DNA of 64,000 nt from Bathynomus jamesi. Taxonomy: Eukaryota; Arthropoda; Malacostraca; Isopoda; Cirolanidae. The stretch's first letter is position 1. Each line of letters opens with the position of its first letter. The DNA lies in NCBI GenBank assembly GCA_023014485.1, contig JAJOZX010006146.1:1-64000 (forward strand), written 5' to 3'. The notes under the pieces were generated by a model. That model had not been told where the DNA came from. It was given only the letters and a program-made list of their open reading frames with translations, and searched no databases. Shown piece by piece: positions 51,582-62,690 of the stretch. The translations under genes were made by a program, and so were the position numbers.

Positions 51582-52062
51582 TCAACTGCAAAGAACACGC
51601 AGTATAAATAACGTAAAGAACGACGCTTGTATAGGAGATATTCCGCGCAAGACGAGAAAGAGAAAACAACAAATGAAAAAATGAAGTACCACCTGGGAAT
51701 CGAACCCGGGTGGTACTTCATTTTTTCATTTGTTGTTTTCTCTTTCTCGTCTTGCGCGGAATATCTCCTATACAAGCGTCGTTCTTTACGTTATTTATAC
51801 TGCGTGTTCTTTGCAGTTGAATGTATATAATGTTACGGCAAGCGGGAGGTGCCCCCTTGGGGCATTGGTTTCTGCGAGTATGTAGAGGAATTACGGCATT
51901 TGGAAGAGTGGAGTCCATGGTGTAGTGGTTATCGCGTCTGACCGGCAATCGGAAGATCCCGGGTTCGATTCCCAGGTGGTACTTCATTTTTTCATTTGTT
52001 GTTTTCTCTTTCTCGTCTTGCGCGGAATATCTCCTATACAAGCGTCGTTCTTTACGTTATAT
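51580..52062. repeat. S2-type tRNA-headed SINEs, inverted then direct
   Basis: A minus-strand fragment (51,580-51,708) meets a plus-strand body (51,709-51,830) at a precise palindromic point within the head (GAATCGAACCCGGGTGGTAC). It is followed by the tail (GGGGCATTGGTTTCTGCG) and a complete new head at about 51,911 (GTCCATGGTGTAGTGGTTAT, anticodon loop CCGGCAA, B box GGTTCGATTCC). It is a subfamily of the 20.7-22.4-kb array with the same head-to-head organisation. Confidence 0.8.
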
Positions 52063-52560
52063 ATATATATATATAAAGTTTAAAATAATCTCTGGACGTT
52101 TCTACAAAATTTCATCCACATTTGTGACGTTGAGAAAAGTCATTAGGTCAATAAAATTGTAGAAAAGAACGTAGCCATAAAAATTTTGAGCTTCACATCC
52201 GAACCCATTGGGTCAACATTTGTGAAGCTGCTTTTAAAATCCAAGTTTCTCGCGAACTTAAAGTGAATATTAATCTTTCGCTTCCTTAATAATTTCTTTT
52301 GAAAATCTTCGGTATGAAATTATTTACTTTATAATGTGGGTGTGCAGTCACAAAACACAAATACGCTTTCACATGGTACCTTCAAGTTACGTTACACGGA
52401 GTATTTTAGCAGCTCTGGTTAAAATATTTCTAGAGTGAGGTCATTTTTAGGGGTCGTTCACGCCATGTTTAGTTTGAGGTCACTCGCTGCTGCAGGATAC
52501 TAAAACCATCGTAATAACTACTCAAAATAGACTTGGAAATTAAGAAACATTTTTAACATT
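52063..52560. repeat. Helitron-like core fragment and unassigned flank
   Basis: 52,150-52,200 (AAATTGTAGAAAAGAACGTA, GCCATAAAAATTTTGAGCTT) is the core also present at 12.75 and 29.6-30.2 kb. 52,210-52,560 shows nothing recognisable. Confidence 0.45.
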
Positions 52561-52689
52561 TGTGAGTTATAAAAATGTACGACTTTTTAAAGCAATAATT
52601 CGATGTTGTATTACGCCTTTACTTAAGAACAAAAACATTAAAAGAAGTAAGAACTGGGGAATGAACACTTCATATTTTCAAGTATTGTT

Positions 52690-53053
52690 TCAAGGTCCAC
52701 TTCCTTCACTCACGAACAAATGTTTATTAGGTTCTGGACATTTTGAACGGTGTTCCTGTTCCTGGACTACTCGTAGTACGATTTGTTTCTGCTCTTTACT
52801 TTTAGTAAAACAATAATTGAAATCTTCAATCAATTTTAAGCCTCTTTCTACTGCGTCATTCACAACCCTAAGACTCATCACACACACACACACACACACT
52901 AGAACCATGAACATTGTGACGTAACTAATGGCAAAACGAAGAATTACCTACTTCCAAAACTACTGAATTCACAACTCAGCAATAAGGGTCTCGTCAAAAT
53001 ATGACTGGCACATATGCAGTATAATATGTCCAATATATAATACTAATATACTC

Positions 53054-53087
<34 letters not shown>

Positions 53088-53312
53088 CCAATGTTATTAA
53101 AACTCTTTAACTCATTCCATTTTTCTTAATTATGTGATTTGCCCAATATTATGTTGTTGTACACCATATAATGTAGCAATTTACTTTAGCCTTGAGCGAC
53201 CTTCAAATATTGCGTGATTCATACAAAGATTGACGTGTTGTATTCATTCAACCCAAAGTACAAAACAAAAAAAAAAAGTTAAAAAATTGACATTAGTTTT
53301 TGGACCACCCTA
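52690..53312 (-). pseudogene. relic of a second hAT-like element of the palindrome-inserted family
   Basis: The minus frame near 52,880-52,700 reads SLRVVNDAVERGLKLIEDFN then KEQKQIVLRVVQ. This aligns with YGLKVVNDIAERGVRLMEEY ... EQKQYLLQVV at the end of the transposase at 33,025-35,267. At 53,285-53,312, ACATTAGTTTTTGGACCACC followed by CTA is a diverged version of the same terminal repeat (complement TAGGGTGGTCCAAAAA against TAGGGTGATGCAAAA). Everything between is deleted or degraded; a (CA)n lies at 52,879-52,898. Confidence 0.65.
53050..53085. repeat. (AAT)n microsatellite
   Basis: ATA/AAT trinucleotide run inside the relic. Confidence 0.9.
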
Positions 53313-53334
53313 ATACATATATACACAAACACAC

Positions 53335-55539
<2,205 letters not shown>

Positions 55540-55540
<1 letters not shown>

Positions 55541-56040
55541 TTAAACTATTCCCCCCACCCCCCCCAGCTTCAGAGAGGGGGGTGGGATATAGTTTAAAAG
55601 GTCAATATTAGGGGGGTGGAGATAATTTAACAGGTTTTACTTATCTTATTTACATAATAGAATTTTAAAGATATGTATATAAGATACATATCTTGAAAAT
55701 TCTATTATATTCTATCCTATTTCCGGTTTATAGAGAACCATTATTTACATAGGATAAAATTTGAATGCCCGGTTAGGTCAACTGTACGCCCTTGACGATT
55801 GGTTAGGTTTAGTCGTGATAGTTTCGTTAGTTTTAACGAAAATATCACGACTAAACCTAACCAATCGTCAAGGGCGTACAGTTGACCTAACCGGGCATTC
55901 AATTAACCTAACCGGGCATTGTTATTTTTGCTACCATTCGTGCGGGCAGCAAAAATATCCCGCGTTTTAACGAAAATATCACGACTTAACCTAACCAATC
56001 GTCAAGGGCGTACAGTTGACCTAACCGGGCATTCAATAAT
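55540..56040. repeat. cluster of hairpins and a foldback repeat
   Basis: Three inverted repeats in a row. TTTTAAACTATxxCCCCCCA pairs with GGGGGGTGGGATATAGTTTA (55,540-55,600). ATAGAATTTTAAAGATATGT pairs across 55,661-55,711. TGCCCGGTTAGGTCAACTGT to GTCGTGATA pairs with 55,846-55,908 (arms about 60 bp). The right arm (AACGAAAATATCACGACTxA ... CCGGGCATTCAA) is repeated directly at 55,966-56,033. No coding content. Confidence 0.8.
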
Positions 56041-56055
56041 TTTACCGGAAGTTTC

Positions 56056-56062
56056 GATATAT

Positions 56063-56097
<35 letters not shown>

Positions 56098-56098
56098 G
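56056..56098. repeat. (TA)n microsatellite
   Basis: TA run next to another GCCCGGTTAGGT fragment at 56,097. Confidence 0.9.
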
Positions 56099-56127
56099 CC
56101 CGGTTAGGTGTATATATAACCTTTGGT

Positions 56128-56402
56128 TTGGTTGACCTTTGGTTAGCTTCCGCCCGAATTGTTCATTCTGACGAATGTCAAGCTTTTCACTCCACCTTAG
56201 ACCTACAGTTTAATGTGGAATCCGAACCACGCCCCATCAGCAGCCCAGCGTCTTAATCACTAGGCCATCTAGGGTACCCATTTATCTACCAACCACTTTC
56301 TTTATTGTGTGGAAGGATGAACAGCTGGGTTTTGCTGCGCGCCGGCTGCCGAACCCGGGGCCGATGGATTCGTAGTCAGCGACGCTAACCACTACACCAC
56401 TA
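56128..56402 (-). repeat. dimeric tRNA-derived SINE (family S1)
   Basis: Minus-strand copy of the unit at 17,742-18,032: the tail GCTTCCGCCCGAATTGTTCA is at the low-coordinate end, the second module contains TTAATCACTAGGCC, the linker TGTGTGGAAGGATGAACAGC, and the first head ends near 56,400. It is nearly full length. Confidence 0.8.
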
Positions 56403-56545
56403 ACATCATTAAAAAGCACTCGACACTGCAGTAGTGTACAATTGAAACGTGGCGCTTCGCAGAATTTAACCGGACGCCGTGAAAAATAAAGGCGAGGCTA
56501 GCCCAGAATATATACTGTATATATATATATATATATATATGTATA
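56403..56545. other. no gene seen
   Basis: Unassigned segment ending in a TA tract. Confidence 0.5.
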
Positions 56546-57029
56546 GAAACGACGTAAGTATAGAGGAGTGTTCTACACACGAGGAAGAGAAATAACGAAC
56601 AAATGAAAAATGAGGTAACCGCCCGGGAATCGAACCCAGAATCTTCCGATTGCCGGTCAGATATGCTATCCACTACACCACGGGCCTCGACCAGTCAGAA
56701 GTCGTAATTCTCCTACATAGGGCAGAAACCAATGCCTTGAGAGGGCACCCTCGCAAATCGTGAATATGTACATTTAACTGCAATGACCACGCAGTATATT
56801 AATGTATAGAAACGACGTACGTATAGAGGAGAATTACGACTTCTGACTGGTCGAGGCCCGTGGTGTGGTGGATAGCATATCTGACCGGCAATCGGAAGAT
56901 CCTGGGTTCGATTCCCGGCGGTTACCTCATTTTTCATTGTTCGTTATTTCTCTTCCTCGTGTGCAGAACACTCCTCTATACTTACGTCGTTTCTATACAT
57001 TAATATACTGCGTGGTCATTGCAGTTAAA

Positions 57030-57035
<6 letters not shown>
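56546..57035. repeat. S2-type SINEs in inverted (tail-sharing) arrangement
   Basis: A minus-strand unit (head at about 56,690, body down to 56,546) is joined to another unit's tail (56,700-56,820). A plus-strand head then starts at about 56,852 (GGCCCGTGGTGTGGTGGATA, loop CCGGCAA, B box GGTTCGATTCC) with its body to about 57,030. It repeats the orientation switch of the 20.7-22.4-kb array with a distinct subfamily. Confidence 0.82.
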
Positions 57036-57062
<27 letters not shown>

Positions 57063-57159
57063 TGTTCATTGTATTAATCTGTATTCACTTTGATGAAATA
57101 TTTGCGAACTATAATTCTCTTTTCCTGAATTGGTTTAATCAATTGAATTTTTTTAATTG

Positions 57160-57290
57160 AATAACCTTTATTAATAATAAAATAAATAGATTGGTTTTAC
57201 AATTTGCAATCACATAAATAATTGTGAAGCTCGACTATTTACTTTATTTAACTTGGCCCTTAAGCTTTAGGCTTTACTGGGCTGAATCAT
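57160..57290. repeat. dispersed repeat shared with 17.1 kb
   Basis: AATAACCTTTATTAATAATA ... CTTTAGGCTTTACTGGGCT, same orientation as 17,125-17,262. Confidence 0.7.
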
Positions 57291-57869
57291 TCTTCGTTAA
57301 CTTTATAAATGATAAAAAAATGGAGGTTTTCAACGTTTAGAACGAATATACGCAGTTAATTCGTAGAATAAAAATAAAAAAAATAAAATTTAAATCCGTT
57401 TCGAGTGACTGACTAACTTTACCGAGCGAGAGGCAAAGATCACGTGAAGGAAACGTGCTAGTCTCGTTTCACTGCGTACGAGTATATACACCAAAGTATA
57501 CGACACCCTCGTACATTGATATACACAAATGAGTGTATAAGCGTATAGGAGTGTATGTATATACGTATTTGTATACGTGTATACGAGCAGTCTCGTATTT
57601 ATTTAGCATTTATTTGCTCGCTCCTTCGACATTGGGTCAGCTTTGATAAGCAGGACGGAAGGTTTGCTCCTTTTCTTCCATGATTCTAAGTGTTTAATGG
57701 TAAAAATGCAAACTTCTATTTCATAATCACGATACTTTATTAAATCAAATCAACAATTTAATCCAAATTTAATATAATTTAATATAATTTACAGAAAAAG
57801 TGAAAAGATAGAGGAAAGCATTATCTTAAAGTTTCCTCAAAGGAATATATATATATATATATGTTATAA
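57291..57869. other. no gene seen
   Basis: AT-rich with clusters of GTATA/TATAC words at 57,480-57,595 (GTATACGTGTATACGAG). No gene. Confidence 0.5.
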
Positions 57870-58330
57870 TGTTATAATGTTATAATGTTTCAGACCAACA
57901 AAGACCCTAGGATCCACTCATGGCTGGTCTACCTAACTGTGTTCGTAATTGTGTATGTCCTCCGTGGTGGCGGAGGGGACCTACAATTTTACGTGGGTTC
58001 CGAACCACAAGAACATAAGAAATTTATGTAACAACTTCCTGTACAATGTGTACATTGGCAACGACCAATTTAGCAAAACTAATTAATTATCGATTTAAAA
58101 CTAAAGATAGAATCTCTTGATCCAGAGGATCACGTCATAATAGACTACTATCCACAAATATTTTACACTCTATATCTATTCATAACCGACATGCAAATAT
58201 ATCAGATCCAGAGAATACAGTCAATTTCATTACGGTATCCATCAGTACTAGTACCTTGTCAGGAAAAATAAGTCACGGTCTATATCGATTGTGGACCAAG
58301 TCAAAATTTACAACCATATACTACATCGTG
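57870..58330 (-). repeat. LINE-B 3' UTR, partial extra copy
   Basis: GTTTCAGACCAACAAAGACC through ATAGACTACTATCCACAAAT repeats at 58,330-58,560 in the same orientation. Two LINE-B tails are thus arranged in tandem, either by nested insertion or local duplication. Confidence 0.75.
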
Positions 58331-60673
58331 TATTGTGTATGTCCTCCGTGGTGGCGGAGGGGACCTACAATTGTACGTGGGTTCCGAACCACAAGAACAT
58401 AAGAAATTTATGTAAAAACTGCCGGTAAATTGGCAACGACCAATTTTTACGAAACTAAATAATTATCAATTTAAAAATAATTAATTATCGATTTAAAACT
58501 AAAGATAGAATCTCTCGATCCAGAGGATCAAGTCATAATAGACTACTATCCACAATATGTTACACTCTATATCTATTTATAACGGACATGCAATTATATC
58601 AGATCCAAAGAATCCAGTCAATTTCATTACGGTATCCATCAAGTCACGGTCCATATCGATTGCGGACCAAGTCAAAATTTACAACCATATACATTACAAT
58701 ATATACACTTACGAGGAAAAGTGTAGGTGTGGCTGTAAAGACTGTACAATAATGTAGAAATGTGTGTGCACCCATTATGGGTCTCCCATTTAAAGGTGTT
58801 TGTGGGGCAAGTGAAGATCATGAGTTTTTCAATACCTCACAGTACTATGGGGGGCACCGCTCGGCAGAGGAATCTCTTTAAATGGGGTGTGTAAGGACAG
58901 AGAGTATCCCCTAACCCAAGACGCTGCCTCCCTATATCCCACAACACTTGTGTTGAGCTGTGGGATCTATCCCCACAAAGCCTTAATTTTACTACCTTAA
59001 ACTATACCCTTTCTATCAACATGCGCGTCCAATCGATTTTTAAACATGTTTATAGAAGTGCTACTAATTACTTCTACCGGCAAACTATTCCAGCTATTTA
59101 CTATTCTATGCGTAAAAAAGTTTTTGGCAACTGCTGTCTCGAACCTTCTACTTGTCAACTTACACCCGTTATTTCTAGTCCTATTATATTGAGATATTTC
59201 GAAAAAGCTATCTCTATTTACGTTATCAAACCCATTCATAATTTTGAAAACCTGGATTAGATCACCCCTTAACCTCCTAGTCTCGAGTGTAGTCAATTTT
59301 AACTCCTTAAGCCTATCCTCGTACGACTTTGACCTAAGAGACGGAATCATCTTAGTTGCTCGTCTTTGAACTCTTTCGATTTTGTCTATATCTTTGCGCA
59401 TATGCGGATTCCAAAATTGGACCGCGTACTCCAAATGGGGTCTAACTAATGATTTATAAAGAGGAACTATAATATCGCGCGATTTGTACTCAAAATTTCG
59501 AGCTATAAAACCTAACACTTTGTTCGCCTTATTGACCGCTGCTGTACTTTGTTTCGCTACTTTTAAGTCACCAGTGACTATAACTCCTAAATCTTTTTCC
59601 TGCTCTACGCTTGTTAAATCTTTCCCTGACATACTATACGCAAAATTACCGTTACGCGAACCTATATGCAAAATTTTGCACTTATCCACGTTAAATCTCA
59701 TTTGCCATGTGACTGACCAATCAATGATTTTGTTCAGATCTTCCTGAATTTTACCTCTATCTTCGTCATTAATCGCCCTACCACCCAGCTTCGTGTCATC
59801 CGCAAACTTTGAAACTGTACTGACTAGGCCGACATCTAAATCGTTAATATATATAAGAAAAAGCAAGGGGCCCAATACAGAACCCTGAGGAACGCCACTC
59901 GCTACATTAGCCCAACACGACTCCGCTCCATCAACGACCACCCTCTGTTTCCTGCCTCGCAACCACTCTTCTAGCCAATTTATTACTACACCCCTGATTC
60001 CATGAGCTTTAGTTTTTTCAATGAGTCTTTGGTGCGGCACGGTGTCAAACGCTTTTTGAAAATCTAAATACACTACATCAACCGCCCGATGTCTATCGTA
60101 AACGTCAACCACGCTTTGGAAAAATTCTAAAAGATTAGTTAAGCAAGATTTGTTTCGCCTAAAACCGTGCTGCGTATTTCTAACCAGATTATGCACTTCT
60201 AAGTGTTCGACTATACGATCCCTAATTATTGATTCCAGTAGCTTACCTACAACAGACGTTAAACTGATTGGCCTATAATTTCCCGCCGCACCTTTATCGC
60301 CTTTCTTAAAGATAGGTGTTACGTTTGCTAACTTGAAATTATCTGGTACGCACCCCTCAGAAATAGACGCATTAAAAATCTTTGTTAGCGGCACAACAAT
60401 GCTATCTTTTAATTCTTTTAGTTGCATGGGATATATGGAATCCGGACCCGGTGATTTACGCGTTTTCATTTTATCAATATAGCGCATTACTTCCCCTTCA
60501 CTAACGACAATATTATCCAAAGTATTACCATTATCAAAAGGTATTATGTCTATGACCGTAGGGATATTCGTTACATCTTCTATAGTAAAAACTGACGTAA
60601 AAAATTCGTTTAGCAAGGTAGCCATTTCCTTGTTTTCAGAGACTAGATCTCCATTTACTGTATATATTTTCAA
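58331..60673 (-). mobile_element. 5'-truncated CR1-like LINE-B with open RT
   Basis: The element comprises the RT ORF (58,997-60,673) and about 660 bp of 3' UTR ending near 58,331. The 5' boundary is near 60,674, where a stop and unrelated sequence begin. The 3' UTR is shared with the copies at 23.7 kb and (terminal part) 0.44 kb. Confidence 0.85.
58997..60673 (-). CDS. CR1/Jockey-like reverse transcriptase, 558 codons open
   Basis: RNA-directed DNA polymerase of a non-LTR retrotransposon, used for target-primed reverse transcription. Residues about 20-60 contain LLNEFFTSVF. The fingers have KTRKSPGPDSIYPMQLKELK and NYRPISLTSVVGKLLESIIR. The palm has QHGFRRNKSCLTNLL, VVYLDFQKAFDTVPHQRLIE (first Asp), SGVPQGSVLGPLLFLIYIND and SKFADDTKLGG (catalytic FADD). 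The thumb has LGVIVTGDLKV and SLVRPHLEYAVQFWNPH, and the end FFTHRIVNSWNSLPVEV. No stop interrupts this segment, so insertion is recent, but the endonuclease domain and ORF1 are missing. No genuine start is visible: the first residue corresponds to a TTG at the truncation point. Confidence 0.92.
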   Translation of the reverse strand: MKIYTVNGDLVSENKEMATLLNEFFTSVFTIEDVTNIPTVIDIIPFDNGNTLDNIVVSEGEVMRYIDKMKTRKSPGPDSIYPMQLKELKDSIVVPLTKIFNASISEGCVPDNFKLANVTPIFKKGDKGAAGNYRPISLTSVVGKLLESIIRDRIVEHLEVHNLVRNTQHGFRRNKSCLTNLLEFFQSVVDVYDRHRAVDVVYLDFQKAFDTVPHQRLIEKTKAHGIRGVVINWLEEWLRGRKQRVVVDGAESCWANVASGVPQGSVLGPLLFLIYINDLDVGLVSTVSKFADDTKLGGRAINDEDRGKIQEDLNKIIDWSVTWQMRFNVDKCKILHIGSRNGNFAYSMSGKDLTSVEQEKDLGVIVTGDLKVAKQSTAAVNKANKVLGFIARNFEYKSRDIIVPLYKSLVRPHLEYAVQFWNPHMRKDIDKIERVQRRATKMIPSLRSKSYEDRLKELKLTTLETRRLRGDLIQVFKIMNGFDNVNRDSFFEISQYNRTRNNGCKLTSRRFETAVAKNFFTHRIVNSWNSLPVEVISSTSINMFKNRLDAHVDRKGIV

Positions 60674-60880
60674 TATCTTCCGACTTTACTTAAAGCAATT
60701 GGTATGAATGTGGTCTTTAGTATAAATATATAATAATACTGTTAAATCACGCCTAATAAAGAATAGCCCGGATAATGCGGTTGGTTGTGTGTATTTCATC
60801 GGATGTACACAATGTACAGTAACTCAGTATATGTATAAATAGGCCAAACGGGTAAAACGTTAAACATTAAGGTAAAACAG
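60674..60880. other. no gene seen
   Basis: AT-rich, unassigned. TGTGGTCTTTAGTATAAATA and AATAGCCCGGATAATGCGGT are not recognised. Confidence 0.5.
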
Positions 60881-60885
60881 TATAA

Positions 60886-61315
60886 ATATGCGTGTAGAAC
60901 AGCAAATAATTCTAATGCATTGTTTAATCATATGTATAGATGTAATCATAGTAGCAAGTGGGATAGTTCTAAAGCACTCGTTAAAAAGAGATATAATTGA
61001 AAGGAATATTCTAGAATGTGCATTTATCCATTTTAAAAATAATTTCAATAACAGTTCGGGAATGTATAAAATTGACAATATCCTGTTAAAATACCTTTTG
61101 CCTCTAATTAACTCTCGTCAATCAGGTGTTAATCTTTATATTTTTCTGTTCCGCTGTACATAGGTATATATTTTTGTCATCTCGCCTTCTCCCTTCATTT
61201 CCTGACGAGGTGTACTTCTGAATACACGAAATGCCTTGGAATCATTTTTCTTTTTCCTTGTGGGTGTGCATCATTCATTCATTCATTTCACGTGTTTAAT
61301 TGTGAAATTCATCCC
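60886..61315 (+). pseudogene. Penelope-like element, GIY-YIG C-terminal fragment
   Basis: In one frame 60,893-60,985 gives CRTANNSNALFNHMYRCNHS and SKWDSSKALVKK. After a frameshift near 60,985, RDIIERNILECAFIHFKNNF, NNSSGMYKIDNILLKYLLP. This order (ALxxHxxxxxHxxxW, then R..IE.A.I...NxS.GxYKxD) matches the end of the GIY-YIG endonuclease of Penelope-like retroelements. The 3' UTR with TTCCTGACGAGGTGTACTTC follows to about 61,315. The inverse copy is at 28.9-29.3 kb. Confidence 0.75.
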
Positions 61316-61570
61316 ATATATATATATTATATATATATATATATATGAAAATTATTTCACGAAAGTAACACTTGAAAAATATTTATGATGAATAAAACCA
61401 CGAAGGAAAGGAAACACAGAATGGTGCTCAAGCGCTTTCGTCTAATGACGTCCTCAGGAACACTGAAGTAAATAAAGAGTTCGAGACTATATATAGGTCA
61501 CACAAAAAAAAAAAAAAAAAAAAAAATTATATACAGTATATAATATATATTTTTTTTATTTTTTTTTTCC
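61316..61570. repeat. (TA)n, poly(A) and a retroelement tail
   Basis: TA at 61,316-61,346, a segment with CAAGCGCTTTCGTCTAATGA and CGTCCTCAGGAACACTGAAG (Penelope-like 3' wording), poly(A) at 61,506-61,526, TA and then poly(T) at 61,550-61,569. The T run is probably the 3' tail of the minus-strand I-type LINE. Confidence 0.7.
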
Positions 61571-61712
61571 AGATTTACCGCCGATTCGTACCTAAAGAGA
61601 CGGTACATATCTCGGCGAGGCAGTGAGTGGGTGATGTCACTGTGCTAGGGGCGGTAGACTAGGGGAATGAGTAAGGGTCAGTCGATGGATAATGGGTAGG
61701 AGGGGTACGGTT

Positions 61713-62280
61713 TCAGATACGATGGAGCAGATGGGAGTGAGTAAGGAAGAGGAGAACGGCTTCCGCTGAAAAGTGGGGGCCGTCGGCGAGTATAGATCGT
61801 AGGCAGTTGGGTATGGGGTTTTCGGCCGAGAGAGGGAAACACCTGCGACGGAGAGCGGCCAACTTTGAGCATTCCACCAGAAGGTGTAAGACAGTGATAG
61901 GGGTATGGCAGGTAGAGCAAAGCGGGGCTGGCGATTTCGCCATAAGGTGTCCGTGGGTGATGCGGGTGTGACCTATGCGGAGACGGGCTAGGATTACTTC
62001 TTTATGGCGGGACCGGTGGAATGAAGAAGCCCAGTGTCCTATGTGCGGTTTGATCGTGTGGAGTTTATTTTGTGTGGCCTGGTCCCATTCCCGCTGCCAT
62101 ATGGAGCGGAAGTGGGAGCGGAAAGCCGGGAAGAAGTCGGAGAAGGGGAGGGGTCGGGAGGAGGCCGGCAGCAAGCAGGCCGTCTTTGCTGTGCGGTCCG
62201 CCGCCTCGTTACCCTGGATGCCGACATGAGCCGGGACCCAACAGAATGCGATTGTCTTATGTTGGAAGATCGTTAAAAGT
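61713..62280 (-). pseudogene. LINE-D RNase H end and C-terminal CCHC-like region
   Basis: After a frameshift at about 62,275 the frame reads FQHKTIAFCWVPAHVGIQGN and EAADRTAK, the last RNase H motif with its histidine and aspartate. It then gives a C-terminal region with SIWQREWD, LARLRIGHTRITHGHLM, CSTCHTPITVLHLLVECSKL (CxxC...HxxxxC zinc-binding), ending LLFLTHSHLLHRI at 61,713. This matches the end of I/R1-like ORF2 proteins. Confidence 0.85.
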
Positions 62281-62690
62281 GGAAGGTCTGCTGGATGGTA
62301 CAGACGAGCGGGTGAGGGGAGTTAAATCTTTCTAGGGAGAGAAGTGCACTTTGGGAATCCGAATAAATGACAAAAGAGCTGGCAGAGTGGGTGCGCACAA
62401 TATCGAGGGCCTCCGTTATGGCGAAAAGTTCCGCCGAAAAAACGGAGGCCTCGCGGGGCAGGCCGACGCTCCGGGAGAGCGGCTGGGACAGAATCACCGC
62501 TGAGGAGGCCACACCAGCTTCCGAGCGGGAACCATCCGTGTAAATGGCGATTGCGTCCGGGTGTTGGGTTGCGTGTTCGCGGAAAAGTGACCTGTATATC
62601 ATGGCGCTCGTGGTAGTCTTCGGTAGGGAACACAGATCTTTGCAGAACTTGATAGGGGTTAGGATCCAGGGGGGTAGATGCTGAATGAAA
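62273..62690 (-). pseudogene. LINE-D RNase H domain, first part
   Basis: AIAIYTDGSRSEAGVASSAV (first catalytic D), FSAELFAITEALDIV (E) and FVIYSDSQSALLSL (D) are the three acidic RNase H motifs in correct order. The segment is out of frame with the RT upstream (shift near 62,690) and with the last motif downstream (shift near 62,275). Confidence 0.87.

Noticed and set aside
61975..62335. Plus-strand ORFs in 61.9-63.9 kb
   Set aside because: They are shadows of the GC-rich minus-strand LINE-D coding sequence.
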